Assembly: GCF_001968815.1 (NCBI RefSeq)
Contig: NZ_MIEQ01000044.1
Location: 434,001 to 498,000 of the forward strand
Reading direction: 5' to 3'
Length of the DNA stretch: 64,000 nucleotides
DNA from: Motiliproteus sp. MSK22-1
GTDB taxonomy: Bacteria > Pseudomonadota > Gammaproteobacteria > Pseudomonadales > Balneatricaceae
Each line of letters opens with the position of its first letter. Within the stretch, counting starts at the first letter, position 1. A program made the position numbers and the translations under genes. The notes beneath the pieces are model-generated. The model was not told the origin of the DNA. It saw only the letters and a program-made list of their open reading frames with translations, and ran no database searches. Below, piece by piece: positions 53,914 through 63,176 of this stretch.

Positions 53914-54585
53914 GTGGTGAAAATACAATCTCTGCACATCGATATTGTTTCTGATGTTGTCTGCCCCTGGTGCGTCATCGGATACAAGCGTCTCGAACAA
54001 GCTTTGGCTCGCTATCAAGAGCAACTCAGCTACCCGGAACAATTCAGCATCGACTTGAATTGGCAGCCTTTTGAACTTAATAGCAAGATGCCGCTGGGAG
54101 GACAAAATCTGCGCGAGCACCTGACAGAGAAATACGGGGCCAGTTCCAACGGCAGCAAGAGCATCCGTCAGCAACTCACCGATCTCGGTGCCTCGCTGAA
54201 CTTTAACTTTAATTTCTTTGACGAAATGCGTATCTACAATACCTTTAAAGCCCACCAGCTACTGTACTGGGCCCACTCAGAAGGTAAGCAAACCGAATTA
54301 CAGCAACAGCTCTTTAAAGCCTATTTCAGTGATCAGCAAGCACTGGATCAGGATGATGTACTTATCACAGCTGCGATATCAGTCGGCCTTAAGGAAGAAA
54401 AGGCGGCTGCGGTATTAGAAACTCAGGAATTCGCTGAAATTGTCAGAAAGGAACAAAGCACATGGTTAGCCCATGGTATTCAGGCAGTTCCTGCATTTAT
54501 CTTCAATGGTCGACGACTACTTTCAGGCGCTCAGGAAGTAGAAGTACTTAAGGAGCAAATAGAAATATCCATGACTGAACTTTGA
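53914..54585 (+). CDS. DsbA family oxidoreductase, FrnE-like
   Basis: A 223-residue cytoplasmic thioredoxin-fold protein: DIVSDVVCPWCVIGYKRLEQAL has the CxxC-type CPWC active site near residues 15-18, and ends in AVPAFIFNGRRLLSGAQEVE, with the cis-Pro. FrnE-like DsbA proteins act as thiol-disulfide oxidoreductases or 2-hydroxychromene-isomerase-like enzymes. The start is a GTG at 53914 (a second GTG follows at once), after GAGGGAG. It stands alone. Confidence 0.87.
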   Translation: MVKIQSLHIDIVSDVVCPWCVIGYKRLEQALARYQEQLSYPEQFSIDLNWQPFELNSKMPLGGQNLREHLTEKYGASSNGSKSIRQQLTDLGASLNFNFNFFDEMRIYNTFKAHQLLYWAHSEGKQTELQQQLFKAYFSDQQALDQDDVLITAAISVGLKEEKAAAVLETQEFAEIVRKEQSTWLAHGIQAVPAFIFNGRRLLSGAQEVEVLKEQIEISMTEL

Positions 54586-54695
54586 TCCTCGACTGGCCAA
54601 ATATAAACCTCTCAAAACAGAAGACAGCCCTTGCTCCGATCTTTGGCTACAGGGCCGACGGAACCTGATCAATTTATTTACAAACGCCCTGAACC

Positions 54696-55541
54696 TCAAG
54701 CAGTCGCCTGCATACGATATTTTCCAGGAGACACGCCGATCTGACGCCGAAAGGCCCTGAAGAACGCCGTCTCACTTAAGTATCCCAGCTGGTCAACAAT
54801 CTGACTGATACTCAACTTATTGGTCTCCAGCATCCGACAAGCCAATCGCATACGCCACTGGCTCAGATATTCTCCAGGAGGACAACCGACGGTATCACGA
54901 AAATGCTGATTAAACGCGGTACGCGACATGCCAGCTTCGGCCGCTAAAGACTCTACACTCCAGCGTTGTTCAGGCTGGCGGTGCATGGCAGTGATCGCCC
55001 GGGCCAGGCGAAGATCAGACAACCCGGCCAACACCCCTTTTTCGATTTTCTGATGCTCCATTAAAAAACGCAGAACATGTACTAACAGCACTTCCGCCAA
55101 TCGATTTAAAACGGTCTCCTGTCCACACCGGTTTTGTCTACTTTCCTGCAACAATAGCTGAATAACAGGATTTAATGCATGCCGTGCCGGGTCATCCTGC
55201 AGAATCCGAACAACTGGCGGCAACATGTCAAAAAGCGGATTAAGCCGGACAGGACCGAAACAGAGAGGACAACAAAGTAACTGAAACTGGTCATCATCAC
55301 TAAACAACTGTTGATGACTGCCCTGGGTCACCCAGATAAGATCACCCCGTTTTATCCGGGTTCTGTCTTGCTGGTTCGGATTAACCTGTCCAAGCCCCTG
55401 ATTAATAAAACCATCTCCATCATTAATCAATCCAATAGCTGAGTCACCCGGCAGCAGCAATCCAGACTGTTTTCCAGATATCAGCTCAACTTGTTGTGCT
55501 TTAGGGCTGAACAGATCCAGTAAAGAAGATAAACGATCCAT
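54696..55541 (-). CDS. AraC family transcriptional regulator with cupin domain
   Basis: A 281-residue AraC-type regulator: N-terminal cupin_6 domain starting MDRLSSLLDLF and C-terminal double helix-turn-helix (WSVESLAAEAGMSRTAFNQHFRDTVGCPPGEYLSQWRMRLACRMLETNKLSISQIVDQLGYLSETAFFRAFRRQIGVSPGKYR). I start at the ATG 55541 by family comparison; the frame is open to 55619. It is divergent from the peroxiredoxin-like gene and shares the TGTACGAT/ATCGTACA repeats with it. Confidence 0.9.
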   Translation of the reverse strand: MDRLSSLLDLFSPKAQQVELISGKQSGLLLPGDSAIGLINDGDGFINQGLGQVNPNQQDRTRIKRGDLIWVTQGSHQQLFSDDDQFQLLCCPLCFGPVRLNPLFDMLPPVVRILQDDPARHALNPVIQLLLQESRQNRCGQETVLNRLAEVLLVHVLRFLMEHQKIEKGVLAGLSDLRLARAITAMHRQPEQRWSVESLAAEAGMSRTAFNQHFRDTVGCPPGEYLSQWRMRLACRMLETNKLSISQIVDQLGYLSETAFFRAFRRQIGVSPGKYRMQATA

Positions 55542-55543
55542 AA

Positions 55544-55591
55544 TGTACGATATGATAGATATAAAGGGGTTTATGCGTACTAATCGTACAT
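55544..55591. promoter_or_regulatory. Inverted TGTACGAT/ATCGTACA repeats in the AraC-peroxiredoxin gap
   Basis: TGTACGAT (55544-55551) and its exact complement ATCGTACA (55584-55591) are 32 bases apart, with a further GTAC at 55577-55580. This is a good candidate AraC-type operator for both divergent genes. Confidence 0.55.
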
Positions 55592-55703
55592 CTCTCTTGG
55601 TTACATTTCCAGACATCACTCTTATTAATGACTTATTACATTCACATCCCTTTCCGTAGCTGGAAAAGAATGGTGTTAAAACACTAAGTAACCGGAGAAA
55701 TCG

Positions 55704-56234
55704 ATGAACGTACTTAAACCTCGCCAGACAACCCCCTCTTTAGATGTCAATACGCTGCAAGGTCCATGGTCCCTTTCAGAACAAACACCAAAAAACTTTA
55801 CTATGATCGTATTCTACCGAGGCCTGCATTGCCCGATCTGTGCCAAATACCTTAAAGAGCTGGATAAATTAGCCGGGGAGTTTCAGACTGCCGGCGTCTC
55901 TGTTCTCGCCCTCAGTAGTGATACGGAAGAGCGTGCCATTGAAGCCAATCAACAATGGGAACTTAAAAATCTGACCCTGGGTTACGGCGTCAGCACGGAG
56001 CAGGCCCAGGCCTGGGGTCTGCATCGATCAGCTGGAAAGGGTAAGACCTCCATCGGTATCGAAGAGCCTGCCGAGTTTAGCGAACCGGGCCTGTTTTTAG
56101 TCCGTCCAGACCAAACACTCTATTGGAGTCAAATAAGCACGATGCCCTTCGCAAGACCTCTTTTCCGAGAAGTTTTGGGAGCACTGAGCTTTGTACTGGC
56201 AAACGACTATCCAGCTCGGGGAGAACTGGTTTAA
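55704..56234 (+). CDS. Peroxiredoxin-like (AhpC/TSA) family protein
   Basis: A 176-residue thioredoxin-fold protein. FYRGLHCPICAKYLKELDKLAGEFQTAGVSVLALSSDTEERA carries a CPIC motif near residues 38-41, so it has the cysteine pattern of thioredoxin-like peroxiredoxins that reduce peroxides. A cupin AraC regulator is divergent, typical of electrophile or oxidant response pairs. An ACCGGAGA ribosome site precedes the ATG. Substrate is not clear. Confidence 0.85.
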   Translation: MNVLKPRQTTPSLDVNTLQGPWSLSEQTPKNFTMIVFYRGLHCPICAKYLKELDKLAGEFQTAGVSVLALSSDTEERAIEANQQWELKNLTLGYGVSTEQAQAWGLHRSAGKGKTSIGIEEPAEFSEPGLFLVRPDQTLYWSQISTMPFARPLFREVLGALSFVLANDYPARGELV

Positions 56235-56323
56235 CTGGATCGACTGGACTGTAGCCCTTTGAATCTGCCGCGTTTACGAGTCGGTTACCGAACTAACCGG
56301 CTCTATTTTCCTACTACACAAAA

Positions 56324-57484
56324 CTACCTGCCTCGTTGAACAACGAAGTCTTTGGAGGGAGTCCCCTTATAGCAACGCGGAATCACTGCCCAGGCTTCGG
56401 TCAGAAAATAGGCATAGGTGCCTTCAGGAAAGTCAGGCGTCACTGTTATCCGCCCCTGACATTCGTCCAATGTTCCCGAGCCTTCAATATATTCATAGTC
56501 CGCCAGAAAAGTGCCATCATAATGACCTCCTGGATTGGAACCCTGATCAGGACGACTGCCTGAGCGAAGCTGATGGCTTGAAGTCATCTCAACGACAGCA
56601 GAGGTTTTATCTTTCCTGTTCTGGTATCCATATAAAGCGTAAATAGGAAAGCCATCAGCAGCCCAGCCGACAATCGGAGAGTGCGCCTGACTTGACACAT
56701 CCAGCTCTGAAAGCAAGCCTGTCGGCAGACCATGGTAATGGTAAGCTCCGGACGGCTGCACGTGAGCATGGTTTTCATCCACTCCAAGCGGGACGGCTCC
56801 AGAGAGTGCCTCGTATTGCCAATCACCGTTCCTGTCACCTAAAAACCATTCAGCAGCGCCTGGATCAAATGGCACACCATTTACAGCTAGCCCAAAGTTA
56901 TGCAATCCCAACGGCGTAATCTTTCCGCTCAACTCGGGGTTAGCGGGAATACGGTAAACATAATTCTGTTCTCGAATCCTGTGGGGGTTTCCTCGATTGG
57001 GAAACGCTCCAGTCGTATGAGCTGCTACGCCATTAGCCCGCAGTACCCGATAATCTCCTTCAAGGGTAATGGAAACCCGACTGCTTGCTATCGGAGCAGA
57101 ATCAGCAGCAATCGTCTGCAGCGGCTGTTGAGATTGATTAGTGGTGTGTTTTCTGACTGCCCGCCTACGCTGATAACCGCTTCTCGATTGAAATTCCCCA
57201 TGATTGGCCATGACTCTCCGCTCAGACCCATTCCCCTGATGCTGATAATTTTTTGTAGTGTTAAAAGCCAGGCGGTTTTCAGGAACACAAACCAGCTGAG
57301 CGCTCAATGCTGGAGCCTGACACTGCCCACCCAGAGTAGAATGCCCCAGCTTTAGCACACAACTGCTACCGCGCTGAAGATTCGCACATGCACTGGTAGC
57401 TTCCGGAGGCGGATGAGCCGCAACAACGCCGGAAAAACCAAGTAGAAAAAGGCTTAGACGGGTAGCAGTTATTCCTTTCATCAT
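56324..57484 (-). CDS. Secreted YHYH domain protein
   Basis: A 386-residue protein with signal peptide MMKGITATRLSLFLLGFSGVVAAHPP. The C-terminal half is a YHYH-domain region: GLHNFGLAVNGVPFDPGAAEWFLGDRNGDWQYEALSG, HVQPSGAYHYHGLPTGLL with the YHYH signature, PIVGWAADGFPIYALYG, and DFPEGTYAYFLTEAWAVIPRCYKG. Such proteins are exported and of unknown enzymatic function. The N-terminal Cys-rich region may form disulfides. It stands alone with no obvious operon. Confidence 0.82.
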   Translation of the reverse strand: MMKGITATRLSLFLLGFSGVVAAHPPPEATSACANLQRGSSCVLKLGHSTLGGQCQAPALSAQLVCVPENRLAFNTTKNYQHQGNGSERRVMANHGEFQSRSGYQRRRAVRKHTTNQSQQPLQTIAADSAPIASSRVSITLEGDYRVLRANGVAAHTTGAFPNRGNPHRIREQNYVYRIPANPELSGKITPLGLHNFGLAVNGVPFDPGAAEWFLGDRNGDWQYEALSGAVPLGVDENHAHVQPSGAYHYHGLPTGLLSELDVSSQAHSPIVGWAADGFPIYALYGYQNRKDKTSAVVEMTSSHQLRSGSRPDQGSNPGGHYDGTFLADYEYIEGSGTLDECQGRITVTPDFPEGTYAYFLTEAWAVIPRCYKGTPSKDFVVQRGR

Positions 57485-57823
57485 TCAGCCGCTCCAACAA
57501 TATTCAATAGTTTTCAGAGCATTACACAGAGAGCTTTTTAAGCACTTTAAGAACACTCCACTACTGGGACTATAGCCAAATATGGAATACTGATTGTGAG
57601 GGAAATATGAAAAAGGGCCCAACTAACCCGGGAATCAGTCCATCAGCCTCTCTGCGAGCCTATCAGGGTCTTCAGACTGTCTAAATAAGGAGAAACAAGT
57701 ACAATACCGCTGAAGAAAATTGTTCACTAAAAGCCCTGTCAATATTCTCTATCAGTACGCTCTGACACTACTGCAGCCTAAATACAAACCAGCAACTTTA
57801 CGACAACCGGACGAGACGCCTAA
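57485..57823. other. Intergenic stretch with only a minor short frame
   Basis: 339 bp between divergent genes. A 25-codon frame (57607-57684, after GAGGGAA) exists, but its translation has no recognisable feature. I see no strong promoter, hairpin or repeat. Confidence 0.4.
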
Positions 57824-58177
57824 ATGACAAAAAACGATCAAAAGATACGGGTTTTTCGTGAACGCATACCTTCTTTTAGCTGCACACCCGGCTGCCATGA
57901 CTGTTGCGGCCCAGTCACGGCATCGTCTGATGAAGTCGCCCGACTACCGACTAAAAGCGATGAGGAACATGATCAGGCATTGTCCGAATTCAACTGCCCA
58001 TATCTCGGTGAGAATGGATGCGAAGTATATCAGGAACGCCCCCTGATTTGCCGTCTCTTTGGAACAACGGCAAGCCTGCCCTGTCCTAATGGTTGCGGAC
58101 CTTCAGAAATGACCGACCCCAAAATAGAACGCCAGATTCATACTTTCCATAAAACAACCCGGCAGGTTCTTCTCTAG
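57824..58177 (+). CDS. YkgJ family cysteine-cluster protein
   Basis: A 117-residue protein with eight or nine Cys in the YkgJ pattern: FSCTPGCHDCCGPV near the N-terminus, then CPYLGENGCEVYQERPLICRLFGTTASLPCPNGC. The family probably binds a metal, zinc or iron-sulfur, and its exact role is unknown. The ribosome site is weak. It lies convergent with the LOG gene. Confidence 0.85.
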   Translation: MTKNDQKIRVFRERIPSFSCTPGCHDCCGPVTASSDEVARLPTKSDEEHDQALSEFNCPYLGENGCEVYQERPLICRLFGTTASLPCPNGCGPSEMTDPKIERQIHTFHKTTRQVLL

Positions 58178-58255
58178 TCATACCTGACAAGCGTGGATTA
58201 AGCCGTACTGATTAAAGATACTGGCAAAAGGAAATGGCGCTCATCACTCTTACCC

Positions 58256-59182
58256 TCAGACTCCCGCTACGCCATCGGTTACCTGGCTTTCAATAATGTC
58301 CCAGGCTTCTTCGACACTTTCAACATAGCGAAAACGGTTCAGGTCATCAGCATCAATCATGTCCTCTTCCACCATCACGTCAAAGTTCAACAGGCGCTGC
58401 CAGTATTCCCGACCAAACAACAAGATGGGCATCGGTTTTATTTTTTTTGTCTGCACTAAGGTCAGGGTTTCAAACAATTCATCCATAGTGCCAAAGCCAC
58501 CGGGAAACACCACCAGAGCCCGGGCACGCATCAAAAAGTGCATTTTACGCATAGCGAAATAATGGAAGCGAAAGCAAAGTTCCGGTGGGGTATAGGGGTT
58601 AGGCCGCTGTTCTCGGGGCAACACAATATTGAGCCCCACAGACACTCCTCCGCAATCATCGGCTCCACGGTTAGCCGCTTCCATAATGCCAGGTCCGCCC
58701 CCAGTGATCACATGCAAGGTCGGCATCTTACCGAGCAGTGATTGCTCAGTAATCTGCTGCGCCAACTTTCTGGCCTGAGCATAGTAGCCCGCGTGCCGAA
58801 GGCGAACCTTCGCCTGCTGGCACAACCGTTTGGCCGCCTGACTGTCAGGGTCTAGCTGCAATGCCTGCTGCGCCTGCGACAATTGTTTTTCCGCCTCTTC
58901 AGGCTCAACGGTTCGAGCACTGCCGAAAATAACCACGGTACTGTTAATATTGTGAGCATTGAGCGCTAACTCGGTCTTGCTGAGTTCAAGCAGAAGCCTT
59001 ACCGGACGCATTTCATCCCGTAAAATAAACTCCTGATCATCGTAGGCTAACCGATAAGCAGGAGAATCCAAATGCGGGTCTCCCTTATCCACCTGCCTGG
59101 CAATCGCCACATCGTCCGCAGCACTGGGAAAAATCGTGCCTGGGTTTTCATCTTGCTTTGATGTCTCTTCCTTTTTTGACAT
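58256..59182 (-). CDS. LOG family protein (cytokinin riboside 5'-monophosphate phosphoribohydrolase-like)
   Basis: A 308-residue LOG/lysine-decarboxylase-like protein: VVIFGSARTVEPEEAE near the N-terminus, VITGGGPGIMEAANRGADDCGGVSVGLNIVLP and the signature FPGGFGTMDELFETLTLVQT. These act as nucleotide phosphoribohydrolases or PpnN-like nucleosidases. The start is the ATG 59182 (MSKKEE), after AGGTG; alternative in-frame starts run up to 59269. Confidence 0.87.
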   Translation of the reverse strand: MSKKEETSKQDENPGTIFPSAADDVAIARQVDKGDPHLDSPAYRLAYDDQEFILRDEMRPVRLLLELSKTELALNAHNINSTVVIFGSARTVEPEEAEKQLSQAQQALQLDPDSQAAKRLCQQAKVRLRHAGYYAQARKLAQQITEQSLLGKMPTLHVITGGGPGIMEAANRGADDCGGVSVGLNIVLPREQRPNPYTPPELCFRFHYFAMRKMHFLMRARALVVFPGGFGTMDELFETLTLVQTKKIKPMPILLFGREYWQRLLNFDVMVEEDMIDADDLNRFRYVESVEEAWDIIESQVTDGVAGV

Positions 59183-59574
59183 AGTGTCACCTTTTGAATT
59201 GACCATTTCCTCACCCCACTGGCAACTGACGATCATCAATAACGCACCGCACTTCGTCAATGCATTCAATAATTTATCGACTTATAAATACAAAAATCGG
59301 AGGCTGAAACTTTCTGAATTGGTAACCAGTATAGGCCTTATTAAACGCAACAGCCTGAACAAGGTTATTTAGCGACTGTAATTCAGCAGAGGCCAGAAAC
59401 CTTAGATCAAACTTGATAGACCGGACTTAATCACTCTATAGCCTGGAGCCTGGCCTTTCTGCACAGACAGGCACGTAAAATAAAGGAAAGGATAAAAATC
59501 AAATGCCGGTAACTACGAAAAAATCAAAGGGAGTATGTATAGGGTAAATGTTGAGGGAATTAAGTCAGGAAAGG
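59183..59574. other. Intergenic stretch between the LOG gene and the tRNA genes
   Basis: About 390 bp (or 305 if the longer LOG start were used). It contains the minus-strand promoter of the LOG gene and the 3' end of the tRNA transcript. No clear terminator after the last tRNA, no repeat and no other gene was seen. Confidence 0.4.
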
Positions 59575-59650
59575 TGGCGTCCCATAGGGGGTTCGAACCC
59601 CTGTTACCGCCGTGAAAGGGCGGTGTCCTAGGCCACTAGACGAATGGGAC
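59575..59650 (-). tRNA. tRNA-Glu (anticodon TTC), copy 1
   Basis: A 76-nt gene with encoded CCA (TGG at 59575-59577 on the plus strand), acceptor GTCCCAT/ATGGGAC, T loop GGTTCGAACC and anticodon loop CTTTCAC, giving TTC. It is the last of four in the minus-strand operon. Confidence 0.95.
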
Positions 59651-59706
59651 ACTGTATTTAAAATCACACTTATTCGAAATCACTAACCTGGACAGTATCC
59701 AGATTA

Positions 59707-59782
59707 TGGTGGAGCCTAGCGGGATCGAACCGCTGACCTCAACACTGCCAGTGTTGCGCTCTCCCAGCTGAGCTAAGGCCCC
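59707..59782 (-). tRNA. tRNA-Ala (anticodon GGC), copy 1
   Basis: A 76-nt gene: GGGGCCTTAGCTCAGCTGGG start, anticodon loop CTGGCAG giving GGC, T loop GGTTCGATCC, encoded CCA. Confidence 0.95.
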
Positions 59783-59895
59783 GTATGCTCTTTACTTAAC
59801 TCTTTTTGATACAAGCACTATTTTTGTGCACAAACTATGTCCTGAAAACATAATCCTGGCTCTGAAAATATACGCTTGCATTCAAAGAGCAGAAA

Positions 59896-59971
59896 TGGCG
59901 TCCCATAGGGGGTTCGAACCCCTGTTACCGCCGTGAAAGGGCGGTGTCCTAGGCCACTAGACGAATGGGAC
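59896..59971 (-). tRNA. tRNA-Glu (anticodon TTC), copy 2
   Basis: Same 76-nt sequence as the gene at 59575, including CCA. It lies 113 bases from the Ala gene at 59707-59782. Confidence 0.95.
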
Positions 59972-60014
59972 GCAAGAGCCGTTTTGAATACCGCTACCTG
60001 AGTGGTTCAGGTTT

Positions 60015-60090
60015 TGGTGGAGCCTAGCGGGATCGAACCGCTGACCTCAACACTGCCAGTGTTGCGCTCTCCCAGCTGAGCTAAGGCCCC
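60015..60090 (-). tRNA. tRNA-Ala (anticodon GGC), copy 2
   Basis: Same 76-nt sequence as the gene at 59707. It is the promoter-proximal gene of the operon Ala-Glu-Ala-Glu. Confidence 0.95.
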
Positions 60091-60108
60091 GTCTCAAAAC
60101 GTGGGCGT

Positions 60109-60138
60109 ATTCTATAGGCTTCCCGGATCTCGAATCAA
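60109..60138 (-). promoter_or_regulatory. Promoter of the tRNA operon
   Basis: On the minus strand TTGATT (60138-60133) and TATAGAAT (60116-60109) are 16 bases apart, followed by a GC-rich discriminator (ACGCCC), as expected for a stable-RNA promoter under stringent control. Confidence 0.7.
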
Positions 60139-60276
60139 GGAGTTTTTTCGCTTTTTTAGTCCGAGTCAGGTAGCAGCACCTTAACCTTCGTCAAACTAAA
60201 TCCTGTGCCAGAGGCTGTGAGCCGGATAATTATCGCAAGTCAGTGATAACACCCTGATCCTATTGGCTAAACGCAC

Positions 60277-61314
60277 TTATAACCGGTCTTTGAGCCGAGC
60301 CATAATCTGTTTCTGGATATGCCCCAATCTTGGTTGTTTATTTGTATCATAAGGAAATGGCCGACAGAGTCGAACGGCTTGTATTCCTACCCGCCCAGTC
60401 ATTAAACCTGCTCCTAACCCTTGCCCCATACGAGCTGACAGTTGTGTGGTCAGGGAACTGCCCAGCAACGCACCACCACCGTCAATCGTTAACTCAGTAA
60501 GGCCAACGAAGGCCAGATTATGCAAAACCTGCTTAATCAATCGCCACTGTGTTGCACTCCCTGGCGCAACACCATAAATATCAGCAACTTCATTCATCAT
60601 TTTCAGGTTACGCCAGGCAATGAGTAACATATCAAAAGTAACAAATGGACTGACCCCAACCATCACTGCTGTCTCCAGACTATGCTTGCTTACTCGCTCC
60701 ATCGCGCGCTGGTCAGCTTCCTGAAATCCATGATTGGATACAAAACGCACAATCTCTCCGTCTTTGTAGACCGAGTCAATTTCAGTAATTGCCTGCTGTA
60801 ATGGCGCATCCAACCGGGTTCCCCGGGTCTGTAAACAGAGTTTTTCCAACAGCCCAGCCGCGCTCCCCTGGCCATGGCTGTGCTGAAGCTCTTCAGCCAT
60901 CTCTCGAATAGCCTCTCGCTGTTTAAGCTGTCTCAACCCCCTGAGACTCTTGAGACTCCAGACTCCACCAGCAATAACCGAGGTCACCATCACTGCCGAC
61001 AGCAAACTTCCTAAAAGCCAGTGCTGCTCGTAGCCCCAACTGCTCAATCGATAACATTCAGCAATAACGGCAGAACCAAGCACGATAGCAGTGGAACCGG
61101 CAAATAGCTTTCCCCAGAATGAAGCACGCCGGGGAGCATCAGAGGTTTCCACCACAGGAGGTGGCTCTTCTGTCTCTGGAAGAACGATAACCGCCTCGGG
61201 GTCTAACATCTGGGCATTGCGTGTCTCCGTTATCTCCAGATCATCACGGCTATCAATCAACTGGTCAGGATCAATTTCCCGTGCTTTGGTCCAATTATCG
61301 GGTTGATTGCTCAT
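60277..61314 (-). CDS. ycjF: YcjF/DUF697 family membrane protein
   Basis: A 345-residue protein with an acidic N-terminal part, two membrane segments (residues about 70-90 and 105-125) and a C-terminal DUF697 domain (SKHSLETAVMVGVSPFVTFDMLLIAWRNLKMMNEVADIYGVAPGSATQWRLIKQVLHNLAF). E. coli ycjF lies next to ycjX in the same way; both are stress-induced and unknown in detail. The start overlaps the ycjX stop by four bases. Confidence 0.88.
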   Translation of the reverse strand: MSNQPDNWTKAREIDPDQLIDSRDDLEITETRNAQMLDPEAVIVLPETEEPPPVVETSDAPRRASFWGKLFAGSTAIVLGSAVIAECYRLSSWGYEQHWLLGSLLSAVMVTSVIAGGVWSLKSLRGLRQLKQREAIREMAEELQHSHGQGSAAGLLEKLCLQTRGTRLDAPLQQAITEIDSVYKDGEIVRFVSNHGFQEADQRAMERVSKHSLETAVMVGVSPFVTFDMLLIAWRNLKMMNEVADIYGVAPGSATQWRLIKQVLHNLAFVGLTELTIDGGGALLGSSLTTQLSARMGQGLGAGLMTGRVGIQAVRLCRPFPYDTNKQPRLGHIQKQIMARLKDRL

Positions 61315-62756
61315 AAGAATTTATCCCCCACCAGAAACTCCAGCGCCTGATCAAGTCGTATATGGGATGCGGCTTTTCCTTTTATCTGCGCTAATCGAGG
61401 GGGTGCGAAGTCAATAAAGTTAAATCGTTCTGCGCTCCAATCTTTCTCACCGGGCAATTCCGTCGGCACCTCCCCGGGAAACAATGCCACGGGTTCATGG
61501 TTACCTTTTCTGAACCCTTTCAGGCAGGAAAGCTTCTGGCCATCAACCATGGCTTCTGCAGTCTCTGTAGAGCGAAATGCCGACAACGCCATGCTTCGGG
61601 TTTCTATTCCTTCAAACAGAATTTCCCGTTTCGCTTCATCCACAACCAACTCAAGGAAACGTTCCAGGTTATGATGTTGATTAGCAGTTATATGATCGGC
61701 TTTGGTTGAGGCAAATAAAACCCGATCAATTCTGGGACTGAACAGGCGGCGAAGAAAGCCAGCACGACCGTAGTTAAAACTGTGCAGAATCTGGGTAATT
61801 GCCAGTTGCATATCGTCAAAACAGGCTTGCCCCTGATTCAGGGTCTTTAAGCAATCCACCAAAACCACCTGTCGATCAAAATGTGAAAAGTGCTCCTGAT
61901 AGAAGCGCTCCACAACCTGGTCCCGATAAGCGTTGTAACGTCGCTCCAAAAGCTCGGCATTCGTACCAGAGGGGTATTTGTCGGTTGTTGTCTCATCACC
62001 GATAACCAGCGGGAAAAAATACAGCAGCTCACTGCCCTCCAGCGACCCCGGCAGAATAAAACGTCCGGGCTGTATCAGACTTAATTTTTGTGATTGCTCT
62101 CTGAAACTACTCAGTAAACCCCGGTACTGTTCGCTCAACGCCTTGATTCGGGATTCATCCGCAATCCCGCAGCTATCAAAAGAAGAAACTGCCTCTAACC
62201 ATTTAACCGCCAGACTCTTTCTCGGCTCTTTGCCCAGCAACTCCCGTTGCTGCTGGCTCCACTCTCGGTAAGATAGCTGTAACAGCGGTAAATCCAATAA
62301 CCACTCGCCAGGATAGTCGATGATATCGAGATAAAGAGTGGCTGACTCACTAACCAATCGGTGCAGGCGGCTTCGTGGCCGGTAACGTATGGCCAAACGA
62401 ACCGAAGACAGATCACAGGTGGAAGCTGGCCACCCGGGCGGCTCGTTGTTTAAGGCCTGCAACCCCTGCTGATAAGGAAACTGTGGGGTATCCGTATCGG
62501 CATTCAGCTGCTTGACGGCAAGAATACGGCTGTCATTACAGGCGTGAAAAAAAGGCAGCGCTCTGGATTCATGAGATTGCAATAACTGATCAACCAACGC
62601 GGTAATAAATACAGTCTTACCACTTTGACTTAACCCTGTCACCGCAAGGCGAATGTGCCGATCAAGTCCAGTATTCACCGCATCTCGGATCTGCCTTTTG
62701 GCCCTATCCAAGTTTTCCGAACTAAGTAGTGCCGATAATCGGTTATTCAAAGTCAT
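61311..62756 (-). CDS. ycjX: YcjX family ATPase/GTP-binding protein
   Basis: A 481-residue P-loop protein: Walker A GLSQSGKTVFITALVDQLL (residues about 39-57), DIIDYPGEWLLDLPLL as the Walker B/DxxG-like segment, and a C-terminal LFASTKADHI, a TKxD nucleotide-base motif. Member of the YcjX family, a stress-linked protein in the same operon as ycjF. The ATG at 62756 is preferred with GGGAAAGGG upstream; a start at 62774 is possible. Confidence 0.88.
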   Translation of the reverse strand: MTLNNRLSALLSSENLDRAKRQIRDAVNTGLDRHIRLAVTGLSQSGKTVFITALVDQLLQSHESRALPFFHACNDSRILAVKQLNADTDTPQFPYQQGLQALNNEPPGWPASTCDLSSVRLAIRYRPRSRLHRLVSESATLYLDIIDYPGEWLLDLPLLQLSYREWSQQQRELLGKEPRKSLAVKWLEAVSSFDSCGIADESRIKALSEQYRGLLSSFREQSQKLSLIQPGRFILPGSLEGSELLYFFPLVIGDETTTDKYPSGTNAELLERRYNAYRDQVVERFYQEHFSHFDRQVVLVDCLKTLNQGQACFDDMQLAITQILHSFNYGRAGFLRRLFSPRIDRVLFASTKADHITANQHHNLERFLELVVDEAKREILFEGIETRSMALSAFRSTETAEAMVDGQKLSCLKGFRKGNHEPVALFPGEVPTELPGEKDWSAERFNFIDFAPPRLAQIKGKAASHIRLDQALEFLVGDKFL

Positions 62757-63176
62757 CCCTTTCCCAATCAACATTCAGAGTGTGACCAGCTCAGATTTTG
62801 AACACCACCACTGACTGAACCGTTTAATATTTACGCCGACCCGAGGTTTCGATCAGTTAACACCAAAAAGGGCTGATATCTCAAAACAAATCTGCAGCAA
62901 TCGCCAATGATCTATATAACTGTATGGTTTACCATTATATAATGTGCTCGAAATTGGCTACCTACCCTCTTCTATGGGGTTGAGCGGGCTGATTTCAATT
63001 CTGATGAAGTATGTCGTAGAACATACCCTGTCAACACAACGGATAATGCGGGTTACTCAGCTGGGCCTAGACGCTCGGACTTGGTTGCGCTTATTCGTTA
63101 CGCGCATTCATTTCCGCCCCTTGGTTCAGCCGTTAACTCAATACGTTAACTGTCCATAATTCGGGGAAAATAATCC
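62757..63176. promoter_or_regulatory. Divergent control region between ycjX and the malic enzyme gene
   Basis: 420 bp without a convincing gene. A TATAAT (62938-62943) lies next to the inverted repeat ATGGT-TT-ACCAT (62924-62935), possibly an operator over the malic enzyme promoter, although about 235 bp before its ATG. The plus-strand frame at 62944-63159 has no protein-like features. Confidence 0.4.

Noticed and set aside
62944-63159. 71-codon plus-strand frame before the malic enzyme
   Set aside because: No ribosome site, no family resemblance, lies in a promoter region.
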